64,000 nt of DNA from Thalassospiraceae bacterium LMO-SO8 (GCA_031655335.1 CP134226.1:1240001-1304000), one strand, 5' to 3'; counted from the first letter of the stretch, positions 28,911 to 37,310 are shown. Notes: generated by a model from the letters alone, not told the origin. Made by a program: numbers and translations.

Positions 28911-29495
28911 CTAGCGTCCCTGCGCCGGGACGGCGCCGGGTGCCGCGACGAATCCCACGAAGGCGTCCGGATTATCGACAATGATCGCCGTCGTCATGAT
29001 CTTGTCCACGCGCGCGCCGTCCGGCGACGCGATCGGCAGACGCAGGGTGATGCATACCGCCGCTTCCGCCGGTTTGAACGGATAGACGTTGCGGAACAGG
29101 GTCGGTGCCCGCGATTCCAGAACCAGGCCGCATTGTTCGGCGATGATCGGCCCTGACTTGTCGGGCAGAATGTCCCGCACCTCGCGGCCCGTGCCGTCGC
29201 GGCCGTACAATTCCGCCCGGTTCGTTCCCCAGAACCGATAGACGAACCGCGGCTGGTCCGGGTCTTCGTCCAGAACATCGACCACCACGCACATGGGAAT
29301 GATCAAGGGCGGCAATTCGTACAACTTGAACTCGGCCCACGGCGGCGCCCAGCGGTCGCCGCGCTGTGTTTCCCAGTAGGCCAGAACCTCGGCCATGCCG
29401 TCCGGCATCAACGCCGTGTCCACCGGGAGCTGCATATACTCCAGATAGCCCATGGTCGATGTCACCATGCCGGCGTCGTGCGGGATTTCAATCAT
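28911..29495 (-). CDS. PAS domain-containing protein (PAS_5-like), copy 1
   Basis: This 194-residue protein appears to be a single PAS-type domain of the alphaproteobacterial PAS_5 family, with RFVYRFWGTNRAELYGRDGTGREV and VCITLRLPIASPDG. No output domain is present. The ATG at 29495 is chosen because GGAG lies six bases upstream; a TTG at 29522 is the alternative. A second, diverged copy lies just upstream on the same strand. The ligand and role are unknown. Confidence 0.75.
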   Translation of the reverse strand: MIEIPHDAGMVTSTMGYLEYMQLPVDTALMPDGMAEVLAYWETQRGDRWAPPWAEFKLYELPPLIIPMCVVVDVLDEDPDQPRFVYRFWGTNRAELYGRDGTGREVRDILPDKSGPIIAEQCGLVLESRAPTLFRNVYPFKPAEAAVCITLRLPIASPDGARVDKIMTTAIIVDNPDAFVGFVAAPGAVPAQGR

Positions 29496-29587
29496 GTCAC
29501 GCTCCGCCCGAAGTGTATTCAATCCAGACTGTCTTGGCCATGTCGCCGAATGCCATGACTGGCATGCACGCAGGCGTATGCAAAAAG

Positions 29588-30127
29588 CTACGGGCGGTCT
29601 TCGAGCAGACGCTGAATCTTGTCGGCATGGCGCAGGAACTTGGTCGCCGCGACGATCTTGCCGACCCCCGGCCCGTCATCGGCGGCAAGCGGCAACCGCA
29701 GGGTATGGCATTCGGCGACCAGTCCGCTTTCAAGCGTCCAAGAGTTCTGCATCAGCATGGGACGGCGCGTGTCGTAGACCGCCTGATATTGCGCCAGCAC
29801 ATCCGGCGCGTTCAATTCGCTGAGTCCTTCGATGACCGGCTTGCCCGTGGGGTCCGGGCGATTGCCGAGAAACAGAAACCGCCCCGTGCCCCAGAATCGG
29901 TAAACAAAATCGGTCGGGGCCGGGCCAGCATCGACGACGGTCAGAATCGCGAGAATGTCCGGATCCAGGTCGATCAGCCGGAACCCCTCCCCGATGGCGC
30001 CGCCCCAAGGCGGCAGGTCGGGTGGGGTCGCCAATCCTGCCCAGTAGTTGAACAGCACCGCCAGCCTAGGTTCCATCACCTGGGGGGAGATGGAAAGTGC
30101 TTCCATCCGAGGCTTCTGTTCGACCAT
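29588..30127 (-). CDS. PAS domain-containing protein (PAS_5-like), copy 2
   Basis: This 179-residue paralogue of the neighbouring PAS_5 protein shares DFVYRFWGTGRFLFLG, the CHTLRLPLA segment and the same order of elements. The two differ in most other positions, so the duplication is old. AAGGGG precedes the ATG. It is also a single-domain protein without a visible output module. Copy 1 begins 92 bases downstream, so cotranscription is likely. Confidence 0.75.
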   Translation of the reverse strand: MVEQKPRMEALSISPQVMEPRLAVLFNYWAGLATPPDLPPWGGAIGEGFRLIDLDPDILAILTVVDAGPAPTDFVYRFWGTGRFLFLGNRPDPTGKPVIEGLSELNAPDVLAQYQAVYDTRRPMLMQNSWTLESGLVAECHTLRLPLAADDGPGVGKIVAATKFLRHADKIQRLLEDRP

Positions 30128-30228
30128 CCGTTCCCCTTCGGGTATAAATCCCTGTAAAGGTTAGGCCTCTATCGGACCGGAGATCAACCATTGCCCGAAA
30201 ATCGCCCCGCTGACAGTCTTGGCGTCCC

Positions 30229-30942
30229 ATGACGACGCGCCCCGTCATCGGCATTCTGCTCGACTATCAGGAAAAGGGCAGCTTTTCCAAACGCCCGCAT
30301 CATGCCCTGCGCTGCGCCTATTTCGATGCCGTCTGGGCGGCCGGCGGCCTGCCCGTGGGCCTGCCCTATATCGCGCAGGCATGGGACGATTATCTGGACG
30401 CGATCGGCGGCGTCATCGTGCCCGGCGGCTTCTACCCCTTTCCCGAGGTTTACTACGGCGGCGAAATCGTCGTCGCCGAAGCGCCGCATCCCCGCCACAC
30501 CGCCGAGGTGCCCCTGGTGCGGGCCGCCATCGACCGGGACGTTCCCCTGTTGGGCATCTGCGCCGGACTGCAGGTTCTCGCCGCGGTCGAGGGGGCCAGC
30601 CTGATCCGCGACCTGAAATCGGAAATCGCGGGGCCCATCGACCATCTCAACGAAAAACCGGCGGAGGAAACCGCCCATGCGGTGGCCGTCACGCCGGGCA
30701 CCCTGCTGCACAAGATCGTCGGGCGCGACGAGATGATGGTCAACACCGCCCATAACGAAGCCCCGCGCGCGCTGCCGCCGACGCTGATCGTCAACGCCGT
30801 GGCGCCGGACGGGGTGATCGAGGGCGCGGAGCGGCCTGACAGCAAATTCTGCCTGGGCGTGCAGTGGCATCCGGAATTCTTTCTGGGCGACCGCGACCCC
30901 AATCAGGCCCTGTTCCGGGCCCTGGTCGAGGCGGCGCGGTGA
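30229..30942 (+). CDS. Gamma-glutamyl-gamma-aminobutyrate hydrolase family protein (peptidase C26, PuuD-like)
   Basis: This 237-residue class I glutamine amidotransferase-like hydrolase has the nucleophile Cys111 in LLGICAGLQVLAA and the His214/Glu216 pair in GVQWHPEFF, so the triad is complete. IVPGGFYPFPEVYYGGE resembles PuuD-type enzymes, which split gamma-glutamyl amides. The true substrate is not known. It heads a three-gene operon; its TGA overlaps the GTG of the dehydrogenase gene. Confidence 0.85.
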   Translation: MTTRPVIGILLDYQEKGSFSKRPHHALRCAYFDAVWAAGGLPVGLPYIAQAWDDYLDAIGGVIVPGGFYPFPEVYYGGEIVVAEAPHPRHTAEVPLVRAAIDRDVPLLGICAGLQVLAAVEGASLIRDLKSEIAGPIDHLNEKPAEETAHAVAVTPGTLLHKIVGRDEMMVNTAHNEAPRALPPTLIVNAVAPDGVIEGAERPDSKFCLGVQWHPEFFLGDRDPNQALFRALVEAAR

Positions 30943-31787
30943 GCATTCCATCTTCCGGCACGGCAACCGTCGGCATCGCCGGCTGCGGCGCGATGGGACT
31001 GCCCATGGCGGAATGCCTGTTGGCGGCGGGTTACGACGTCTGGGGCCATGACGTCAGGAATATTGACGACTTCGGCGTCTTCGCGCCGCGCATGATCGCG
31101 GATGCGGGCGATTTCGCCGCGCGCTGCGACATCGTGCTGTCCGTGGTCCGCGATCTGCGGCAAACGGAAGACCTGTGTTTCGGCGACCAGGGCATCCTGT
31201 TGCGCCCCAACCGGCCGGACCTGTTCGTGACCTGCTCCACCCTGTCGCCCCGCGCCGTGGCGGATCTGGCGGCGCGCATGCCGGACGGCGTGGATTTCGC
31301 CGACGCCCCCATGTCGGGGGCGCCCTTTCGCGCGGCCCGTGGCACGCTGACCTTCATGGTCGGCGGCGCCCCGGCGACGGTGGGGCGCCTGATGCCCCTG
31401 TTACAGGCCATGGGCGACGGCATCCACCACCTGGGCCCCGTGGGGGCGGGCATGACCTGCAAGGTGTTGAACAATTTCGTCGGCGTGGTCGGCGTCGTCG
31501 CCGTGCGCAAGGCGTTGGCCTCGGCCCAGGCCCTGGGGCTCGACCGACGGCGGCTGCTCGACGTCATGGCCGTGTCGTCCGGGTCGACCTGGTACGGCGA
31601 CAACATCGACGCCATCGACTGGTCGCGCCAGGGATACGATCCCGGCAACACCATCGGCATCATCGAAAAGGACGTGAAGGCCTATCTGGATGCCCTGGAC
31701 GATGGCGCCGGGGCGTTCGAAACGGCCTTGCTGGACGAACTGCGGGCACTTGAGCCGCTTGACCTTGAACCGGGACCACTGTCGTGA
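30939..31787 (+). CDS. NAD(P)-dependent oxidoreductase of the 3-hydroxyisobutyrate dehydrogenase family
   Basis: This beta-hydroxyacid dehydrogenase-type enzyme has about 282 residues. The Rossmann motif is GIAGCGAMGLPMAECL. The substrate-binding motif is DAPMSGAPFRAARGTL, and the catalytic lysine lies in GAGMTCKVLNNF. The start is taken as GTG at 30939 (GTGA overlap with the preceding stop) because the upstream extension is proline-rich and lies over the hydrolase gene. The substrate is probably a 2- or 3-hydroxyacid; it cannot be named. Confidence 0.83.
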   Translation: MSIPSSGTATVGIAGCGAMGLPMAECLLAAGYDVWGHDVRNIDDFGVFAPRMIADAGDFAARCDIVLSVVRDLRQTEDLCFGDQGILLRPNRPDLFVTCSTLSPRAVADLAARMPDGVDFADAPMSGAPFRAARGTLTFMVGGAPATVGRLMPLLQAMGDGIHHLGPVGAGMTCKVLNNFVGVVGVVAVRKALASAQALGLDRRRLLDVMAVSSGSTWYGDNIDAIDWSRQGYDPGNTIGIIEKDVKAYLDALDDGAGAFETALLDELRALEPLDLEPGPLS

Positions 31788-32164
31788 CCGGGCGCTGGTG
31801 GATCGTCCTGGCCGGGGTGTCGGGCGCCCTCGCCGTGGCGTTGGCCGCCTATGGCAGCCACGGGTTGGAGGGCGACGCGGTCCTCAAGGACCAGTTCGCC
31901 ACCGCCAACCGCTTTCACATGTGGCACAGCCTGGCCCTGATCGGCGCGGCCCTGGTCCGGGATCGGGCGGGGACCAGGGCCGCGCCGTGGGCCGCTGGGG
32001 CGGCGGCCCTGTTCGCAATCGGCATTCTGTTGTTTTCCGGCGCGCTTTACGCCGCGACGGCGCTCGGTCTGTGGAGACTGACCTTTCTCGCCCCCTGGGG
32101 CGGCTTTGCCCTCATGGCCGGCTGGCTGGCGCTTGCCGTGACGGCGTTCCGCGCACGCCCCTGA
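31784..32164 (+). CDS. DUF423 family membrane protein
   Basis: This 126-residue protein of the DUF423 family has four hydrophobic segments: WIVLAGVSGALAVALAAYG at the start, then MWHSLALIGAAL, AAALFAIGILLFSGALYA and a C-terminal GGFALMAGWLALAV. The ANRFHMWHSLAL motif is typical. The function is unknown. The GTG start overlaps the preceding stop (GTGA). The 3' end overlaps by 53 bases a predicted convergent gene. Confidence 0.85.
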   Translation: MTGRWWIVLAGVSGALAVALAAYGSHGLEGDAVLKDQFATANRFHMWHSLALIGAALVRDRAGTRAAPWAAGAAALFAIGILLFSGALYAATALGLWRLTFLAPWGGFALMAGWLALAVTAFRARP

Positions 32165-32840
32165 CGGTCGCGGCGGCGCGGACACCCGCGCCCCGGGGCG
32201 GCAGATGAACGAAACGGTGGCCCCGGGCGGTGAAGGCCTCGGTCAGCGCCGCCATGTCGTCGAGCAGCGGTTGCTGCCAATCAAGCCCCACCAGACGCAG
32301 CGCCATGGCCCGGGCGCGGCCCCCGTCCCCCGCCTGCACGGCGGCGGCAAGGGCGACCAGGGCGCGTTCGTCCCCGGTGGTCGTGCGCTTCCAGGCCTTG
32401 TGGAAATGCATCATGCGGCGCCCGCCGGCGTTGAGGGTCTCGATCACCCCACGCAGCGCGACCATGGCCCGGGTCGTGCGCAGATCGCCGAAATGGGCGC
32501 GGTACTGCATGCCGACCAGGGTCCAGTTTTCCGGCCCGTGCAGCCACAGGCGGATCGGCTTGATCAGCAGGCATTCGGGCAGGTCGAGATCTGAAAAATC
32601 GAGCCGCCGGGGCCGTTCCGCCGACTGATCGGCGGCGCCGCAGGCCGTCGTCGCCTGACGCAGACCCGTGGCCGCGTCGGGACAGGGCCCTTGATCCGCC
32701 GCGGGGCCCGCGGCACCCCACCGGCCGCCGTCCGATTGACCGCCGGATCGACCGCCGGATCGACCGCCGGATCGACCGCCGGATCGACCGCCGGATCGAC
32801 CGCCCCGATGTCCGCCACCGCCGTATCCCATATGTCCCAT
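32112..32840 (-). CDS. Hypothetical protein with N-terminal Gly/Arg/Ser repeats
   Basis: This 242-residue predicted protein was not recognised. The N-terminus is Gly-rich (MGHMGYGGGGHRGG) and continues into five GGRS repeats encoded by a perfect 12-bp DNA repeat. After a linker, about residues 80-210 form a plausible globular alpha-helical domain with LDFSDLDLPECLLIKPIRLW and FHKAWKRTTTGDERALVALAAAV. The start could also be the ATG at 32831 or the TTG at 32891. The 53-base overlap with the DUF423 gene makes the exact 3' end doubtful. Confidence 0.55.
   Translation of the reverse strand: MGHMGYGGGGHRGGRSGGRSGGRSGGRSGGRSGGQSDGGRWGAAGPAADQGPCPDAATGLRQATTACGAADQSAERPRRLDFSDLDLPECLLIKPIRLWLHGPENWTLVGMQYRAHFGDLRTTRAMVALRGVIETLNAGGRRMMHFHKAWKRTTTGDERALVALAAAVQAGDGGRARAMALRLVGLDWQQPLLDDMAALTEAFTARGHRFVHLPPRGAGVRAAATVRGVRGTPSRQAPASRP
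32738..32797. repeat. 12-bp tandem repeat, five perfect copies
   Basis: The unit GACCGCCGGATC is repeated five times without change, and a partial sixth copy follows. Read in the minus-strand gene it encodes GGRS repeats. A unit length divisible by three means that copy-number change would not break the frame. Confidence 0.93.
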
Positions 32841-32976
32841 CAATGCCGTCCCGTATGCTGCCTGTTCATGATCGATGCATCGCAATTGCAATTCATTCGC
32901 ATTTGCAAGTCAAGCGAAAAGGCGGCACCCGTCCTTTTTGCGGCAAACGGCGGGGACGAATTTCCGGGAAAGACCG

Positions 32977-33504
32977 TCAGGGGCGGGACAGCACGTCCTT
33001 CAGCACGTCGAGGATCAGGCCCGTGCCTTTTTCCAGCAACACGACGGAGGTATCCACGATGACGCGTTCCGTGCCGTTCGCCGGCGGCGGCAGGTTGACC
33101 ACCGCTTCGTAAGGCAACGGATTGGCGGCAAGTCCCGGCGGCAGACGGCCGTTGCGTTCCAGCTGTTTTTGCAACCCCGGCGGAAGCTTGCCTTTCTTGG
33201 CCAGGCCGGGGGGCAGGCCCTTGCCGCGGCCCGGCTCGCCCTTGTCTTTTTTCTTGCCGTAGAACTTGCCGTCGCGGCCCTGTTCCAGGTCGTCGTATTT
33301 GCCGTCGTGCCCGGTCTTGCGGTAGGTGCCGTCGCCGTTGGCCTCATAGCGCCCATCCCCCAGGACTTCCTTCAGAATCCGTTTCTCGATTTCCGAAAAC
33401 ACGATGTCCGTGACCGACGGCTGCGCCGTCGACTGCGCCCGCGCGGCAGGGGAGGCCACGGCCATGGCCGTGGCCGCCATCAATAGAAATGCCAGCACCC
33501 TCAT
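32977..33504 (-). CDS. Secreted CigR/RcnB-like protein
   Basis: This 175-residue protein has a signal peptide (MRVLAFLLMAATAMAVASPAARA). A Lys/Gly-rich charged middle leads to repeated LPPGL elements: GLPPGLAKKGKLPPGL, then NGRLPPGLAANPLP. This pattern is found in CigR/RcnB-like periplasmic proteins. The tail VIVDTSVVLLEKGTGLILDVL is also consistent. The biochemical role is uncertain. The frame is open far upstream through pckA (to 34575), but the start at 33504 gives the only credible signal peptide. Confidence 0.72.
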   Translation of the reverse strand: MRVLAFLLMAATAMAVASPAARAQSTAQPSVTDIVFSEIEKRILKEVLGDGRYEANGDGTYRKTGHDGKYDDLEQGRDGKFYGKKKDKGEPGRGKGLPPGLAKKGKLPPGLQKQLERNGRLPPGLAANPLPYEAVVNLPPPANGTERVIVDTSVVLLEKGTGLILDVLKDVLSRP

Positions 33505-33629
33505 GATTCGCTCCCTTGACTGTTTGGTCTGTTTTCGCGACCAGTCTGCCCGAACGGATCGCCCGGCCAAAGAAAAACCGGCGCCTCTTGCCAGGGGCGC
33601 CGGTTTTCCGGTCGGGCTGCGGGACGGGA

Positions 33630-35237
33630 TCAGGCGGCGGCGCGGATGGCGGCCGCCTTCACACTGTCGCCGACATGGCTTTCGAACTGGCCGAAGTTGG
33701 CTTCGAACCGCTGGGTCAGGTCGCGCGCCTGGGCGTCGTAAGCCCCGGCGTTGGCCCAGGTGTTCTTGGGGTTGAGCACGTCCGTCGGCACGTTCGGGCA
33801 GGCGTTGGGCACCAGCACCCCGAAATTGGGATCGGGGGTGAAGCCGGCGGCGTCGAGCTTGCCGTCGAGCGCCGCGTGCAGCATGGCCCGGGTATAGGCG
33901 ATCTTCATGCGTTCGCCCTCGCCGTAGCCGCCGCCGGACCAGCCGGTGTTGACCAGCCAGCATTTGGCGTTGTGCTTGGCCATCTTTTCGCCCAGCAGCT
34001 TGGCGTAGACCGTGGGATGGCGCGGCATGAACGGTGCGCCGAAGCAGGTCGAGAACGTCGCCTGCGGCTCCTTCAGGCCCCGTTCGGTCCCGGCGACCTT
34101 GGCCGTATAGCCGCTGAGGAAGTGGTACATGGCCTGATCCGGGGTCAGCTGACTGATCGGCGGCAGCACGCCGAAGGCGTCGCAGGTCAGCATCACGATG
34201 TCCTTGGGCTGGCCGCCGCAGCCGCTGGCCGAGGCGTTGTGGACCTTGGAGATGTCGTAGCTGACGCGGCCGTTCTCGGTCAGGGACGGATCGAAGAAAT
34301 CGAGCCCGCCCGTGGCCGGGTCCATCACCACGTTCTCGATGATCGAACCGAAGGTGTGGCAGAGATCGAAGATTTCCGGCTCGGCCTCGTGGGTCAGGTT
34401 GATGGTCTTGGCGTAGCAGCCGCCTTCGAAGTTGAAGACCCCGACATCGCCCCAGCCGTGTTCGTCGTCGCCGATCAGCGTGCGCGAGGAATCCGCCGAC
34501 AGGGTCGTCTTGCCGGTGCCCGACAGGCCGAAGAAGATGGCCGTGGCGCCGTCGGCGCCCTGGTTGGCCGAGCAATGCATGGGCAGCACGTCGCGGGCCG
34601 GCATCAGGAAGTTCATGATCGAGAAGATCGACTTCTTGATCTCGCCGGCATAGGCCGATCCGCCGATGATGATCATGCGCCGTGACAGGTGCACGACGAT
34701 GAAGGTGCCCGAGGTGGTGCCGTCATGTGCCGGGTCGGCGGTCAGCGACGGCGCCTGGATGACGGTGAATTCCGGTTCGAAGGAGGCCAGGTCATCGCGC
34801 GGCGGCTGAATGAACATGTTGCGCGCGAACAGGTTGTGCCAGGCTTCCTCGGTCACCACCCGCACCTTCAGGCGGTAATCGGGATGGGCCCCGGCGTAGC
34901 AGTCCTGCACGAAGGCGTCCTTGCCCTGGTAATGCTTCTGCATCTTGTCCAGCAGGCCGTTGAAATGAGCCTCGGACATGGGGCGGTTGACCTTGCCCCA
35001 CCAGATCTCACCCTTGGTCGCGTCTTCCTCGACGATGAAGCGGTCGTTGGGCGAACGGCCCGTGTGCTGGCCTGTTTCGGTGACGATGGCGCCGCCGGCC
35101 GAAATCCGGCCTTCGCCGCGGCGGACCGCCTCTTCGAACAGATGATGAGCGTCGAGGTTCCAAAAGGCCCGCTTGACCCCCGCCAATCCGTGGTTGTCCA
35201 ATCCGAAGCTGGAAATGAAGTGTCCTGCGTTCTCCAC
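33630..35237 (-). CDS. pckA: Phosphoenolpyruvate carboxykinase (ATP)
   Basis: This 535-residue ATP-type enzyme converts oxaloacetate to PEP for gluconeogenesis. Motifs are GRSPNDRFIV, the P-loop GLSGTGKTTLS at about 237-247, and GWGDVGVFNFEGGCYAK, which binds metal and nucleotide. The start is taken as GTG at 35237 (VENAGHFISSFGLD) because AAGGAG is six bases upstream and the length then fits the family; the frame runs on to 35405. In many alphaproteobacteria pckA is directly divergent from chvI; here three genes lie between. Confidence 0.95.
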   Translation of the reverse strand: MENAGHFISSFGLDNHGLAGVKRAFWNLDAHHLFEEAVRRGEGRISAGGAIVTETGQHTGRSPNDRFIVEEDATKGEIWWGKVNRPMSEAHFNGLLDKMQKHYQGKDAFVQDCYAGAHPDYRLKVRVVTEEAWHNLFARNMFIQPPRDDLASFEPEFTVIQAPSLTADPAHDGTTSGTFIVVHLSRRMIIIGGSAYAGEIKKSIFSIMNFLMPARDVLPMHCSANQGADGATAIFFGLSGTGKTTLSADSSRTLIGDDEHGWGDVGVFNFEGGCYAKTINLTHEAEPEIFDLCHTFGSIIENVVMDPATGGLDFFDPSLTENGRVSYDISKVHNASASGCGGQPKDIVMLTCDAFGVLPPISQLTPDQAMYHFLSGYTAKVAGTERGLKEPQATFSTCFGAPFMPRHPTVYAKLLGEKMAKHNAKCWLVNTGWSGGGYGEGERMKIAYTRAMLHAALDGKLDAAGFTPDPNFGVLVPNACPNVPTDVLNPKNTWANAGAYDAQARDLTQRFEANFGQFESHVGDSVKAAAIRAAA

Positions 35238-35485
35238 AATAAACTCCTTGAGGATAAAGTCCGCGCCCACCGACCGCGGCGATGCGGCCCGTTGCCCGTT
35301 TCGTTGAATATGAAGGATGACCGCCGACAGCCCGCCCCCCGGCGGTCCATCACGCTCTGTGTCCCTGGTGTTTCCCTGCGCCCTGTTAATCAAGGTTTCC
35401 CGCAAAACGTAACCTTCCCGGCAGGACGGGGCAACATTCCTTTCACATTATCGCAGCCAAAATGTCGCCGAACCACCGGGCGGGG
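35238..35485. other. Intergenic region upstream of pckA
   Basis: This 248-bp gap precedes pckA. On the minus strand a GATAAT (35447-35452) is a good -10, with only a weak TGGTTC 17 bases upstream near the end of the HugZ-like gene. The part nearest the start has the pckA SD. No strong terminator or riboswitch was seen. Confidence 0.35.
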
Positions 35486-36226
35486 TCAGGCCCCGGCCCG
35501 CGCCTTCGCCGCGAGATCGACCAGGGCCCGGCGCAGGCCGCCCGCGTCGGCCGCCATGGCGTCGAATTCAAGGCGCGCTGGAACGTCGTTCCGCATCAGG
35601 TCCAGGCCCCAGGGATCGCAGGCGACGGCGCGCCAGCCCTGGCCCTTTCGCCGCAACAGCTTGTTGGCGTAAAGGTCGAGCGCCGCCCCGTGATCGCCGT
35701 TCATGTGATCGATGACGCCCGCTTCCGCCTGGGCGACGGCGCGCACGGCGGCCGCGGGCGGCGCGATCTCGTCGCCCTTCAGCCATTGCGCGCGGGCGAA
35801 GCCGCCGACCAGATGCACCCGGTCGATGTCCATGCGGTAGAATCCGAAGTCGCCGAAATCGGCATAGCGCGCCGCCCCCGGATGGCGGGCCAAAAACCGC
35901 GCGCGGTGGCGCTTCGACGTGGTCGGGGCGACCGTGCCGAGGACCGAGATGCGCGGCCCCTGCTGCGGGTTCTTCTTGCGCAGGGCGCGTTCGACCAGAA
36001 GCGACGCCTTTGGGTCTTTCGCGAGATTGCCCGTGTGATCGGACAGGCCCGAAAACAGAAATATGGGGGCGCCGTCCGTATCCGGCGCGTAGGTCACGAG
36101 CGAGCCGTAGGGCCAATGCGCCTTCCCCCGGAAGGTCGTGGACAAGACGCCCGCGCGCCCGCCCATCAGCAGACTGCGGATCTCGGCGATCAGGACATCG
36201 CGGGGAACGGAAGGGGGGCGGACCAT
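35486..36226 (-). CDS. HugZ-like FMN-binding split-barrel/DUF2470 protein
   Basis: This 246-residue protein has an N-terminal pyridoxamine-phosphate-oxidase-like split barrel (AGVLSTTFRGKAHWPYGSLV, FLFSGLSDHTGNLAKDPKASLL) and a C-terminal DUF2470-like part with GVIDHMNGDHGAALDLYA. Members such as HugZ bind or degrade heme in some species; that activity here is inferred only from family. The ATG at 36226 has AAGGAGG ten bases upstream and is preferred to 36283. Confidence 0.82.
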   Translation of the reverse strand: MVRPPSVPRDVLIAEIRSLLMGGRAGVLSTTFRGKAHWPYGSLVTYAPDTDGAPIFLFSGLSDHTGNLAKDPKASLLVERALRKKNPQQGPRISVLGTVAPTTSKRHRARFLARHPGAARYADFGDFGFYRMDIDRVHLVGGFARAQWLKGDEIAPPAAAVRAVAQAEAGVIDHMNGDHGAALDLYANKLLRRKGQGWRAVACDPWGLDLMRNDVPARLEFDAMAADAGGLRRALVDLAAKARAGA

Positions 36227-36332
36227 CGCGGCGGAACCTCCTTGAACGGCGGGCGGCGGAACCATCCCGCCGCCCGTGTTCAAGATTGCCCGAAGGCCGT
36301 GCGGTCAATCAATGACCGCGATCAATGCCGCC

Positions 36333-37079
36333 TCAGGTCAGGCGGAAACGCTGCGCCAGGGTTCCCGTGGCCCAGCCGAGAAAGGCCCAGAAGGCCGCCG
36401 CCGTGACCAGGGAGGCCGCGACGAAATGGCCCGCCAGTTCCGGCGGCACGGCGCCGCCGATGGCGTCCGGTTGGGGGGCCCCGACCAGATGGGGCAGAAT
36501 CAAAAGCGCGACGCCGCCGAAGGGCATCCAGCGGTCACGGCCCAGGAACATGAGGGCCAGACCCGCCACCGACGCGCCGGCCGCGAAGATCCACCATCCC
36601 TGGCGGGCGACCAGCTCGGCGGCCATGGAGCCCGGCACCTCGGGCGGCAAACCCAAGGACGGGGCCAGCGACACCGCCGCGAACCCGGCGACACCCCACA
36701 TCACGCCCTGCCGCCCATCGACGGGCCGGCCGCGCATGAACATCGCCGCCGTCAGCACCAGGGCGAAGCCGATTCCCGTCAACACGTTGGCGAGGGTGGT
36801 GTACAGCGTGCGTTCCAACCCGTCTTCGGGCCCCCAGCCTTCCGCTTCGGCGCCCGGCGCGTGCTCTCCCGTGGCATGGGCCAGATAGAGCCGCCCGCCG
36901 GTCAGCCCGCGCGCCGTCAAATCCAACCGCGCATGACCGCCCAGGGAGGCCGCGGGTTTGTTTTCGAATTCCTCCGCATGGAGAATGATGGGGGTGGTCG
37001 TGAAGTGCTGCACCACGGAAATGACGAGCCCAGCCGCCAGCCCGGCCAGCAGCGCGACCGTAAAGATACGTCCGATCAT
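36333..37079 (-). CDS. cbtA: CbtA-type putative cobalt transporter subunit
   Basis: This 248-residue membrane protein of the CbtA family is a predicted cobalt transporter. It has the N-terminal helix FTVALLAGLAAGLVISVVQ followed by HFTTTPIILHAEEFE. Further hydrophobic stretches include LTGIGFALVLTAAMFM, GVMWGVAGFAAVSLAPSLGLPPEVPG and a C-terminal SLVTAAAFWAFLGWATG. It follows cbtB by ten bases and shares its cobalamin riboswitch leader, which fits control of cobalt uptake by coenzyme B12. Confidence 0.88.
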   Translation of the reverse strand: MIGRIFTVALLAGLAAGLVISVVQHFTTTPIILHAEEFENKPAASLGGHARLDLTARGLTGGRLYLAHATGEHAPGAEAEGWGPEDGLERTLYTTLANVLTGIGFALVLTAAMFMRGRPVDGRQGVMWGVAGFAAVSLAPSLGLPPEVPGSMAAELVARQGWWIFAAGASVAGLALMFLGRDRWMPFGGVALLILPHLVGAPQPDAIGGAVPPELAGHFVAASLVTAAAFWAFLGWATGTLAQRFRLT

Positions 37080-37089
37080 GGCGCCCTCC

Positions 37090-37266
37090 TTAGTGGCAGG
37101 GGAAGGCGAAGGCGTGCCGGGTATCGTGGGCAGCGTTGTGAATGGCCTCCGGATGGGCGAAGCCCGTGCCGAACAGCAGGAAAACCCCGAACAGAAGAGC
37201 GAGGGCCGCGGGCATCGCCCGTTCGGCGGCGGTCGTCGTGACGATCCGGTTGGTCTGAGTGGTCAT
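37090..37266 (-). CDS. cbtB: CbtB-type small cobalt transporter subunit
   Basis: This 58-residue protein has one membrane helix (PAALALLFGVFLLFGTGFA) followed by a His-rich tail, HPEAIHNAAHDTRHAFAFPCH, as expected for CbtB, where the histidines may bind metal. The first residues are MTTQTNRIVTTT. GGAGG lies nine bases before the ATG and is partly covered by a possible hairpin. It is the first gene after a cobalamin riboswitch and is followed by cbtA. Confidence 0.9.
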   Translation of the reverse strand: MTTQTNRIVTTTAAERAMPAALALLFGVFLLFGTGFAHPEAIHNAAHDTRHAFAFPCH

Positions 37267-37269
37267 TGC

Positions 37270-37310
37270 GTGAAACCTCCGATTTCAAAAACGTCGCGTT
37301 AAGGTTTCAC
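37270..37310 (-). promoter_or_regulatory. Possible Shine-Dalgarno-sequestering hairpin of cbtB
   Basis: On the minus strand GTGAAACCT (37310-37302) and AGGTTTCAC (37278-37270) are exact complements separated by 23 bases. The second arm contains the AGG of the SD GGAGG (37280-37276) and ends three bases before the ATG. A small GGCGG/CCGCC hairpin (37315-37328) lies just upstream. This could be the expression platform of the riboswitch. Confidence 0.5.

Noticed and set aside
32738-32797. 12-bp repeats as a CRISPR-like array
   Set aside because: The units are directly abutting with no spacers and lie within a coding frame.
32564-32818. A minus-strand frame with DPAV repeats
   Set aside because: It is an alternative frame of the 12-bp repeat; the GGRS frame is longer, has a better start and continues into a globular domain.
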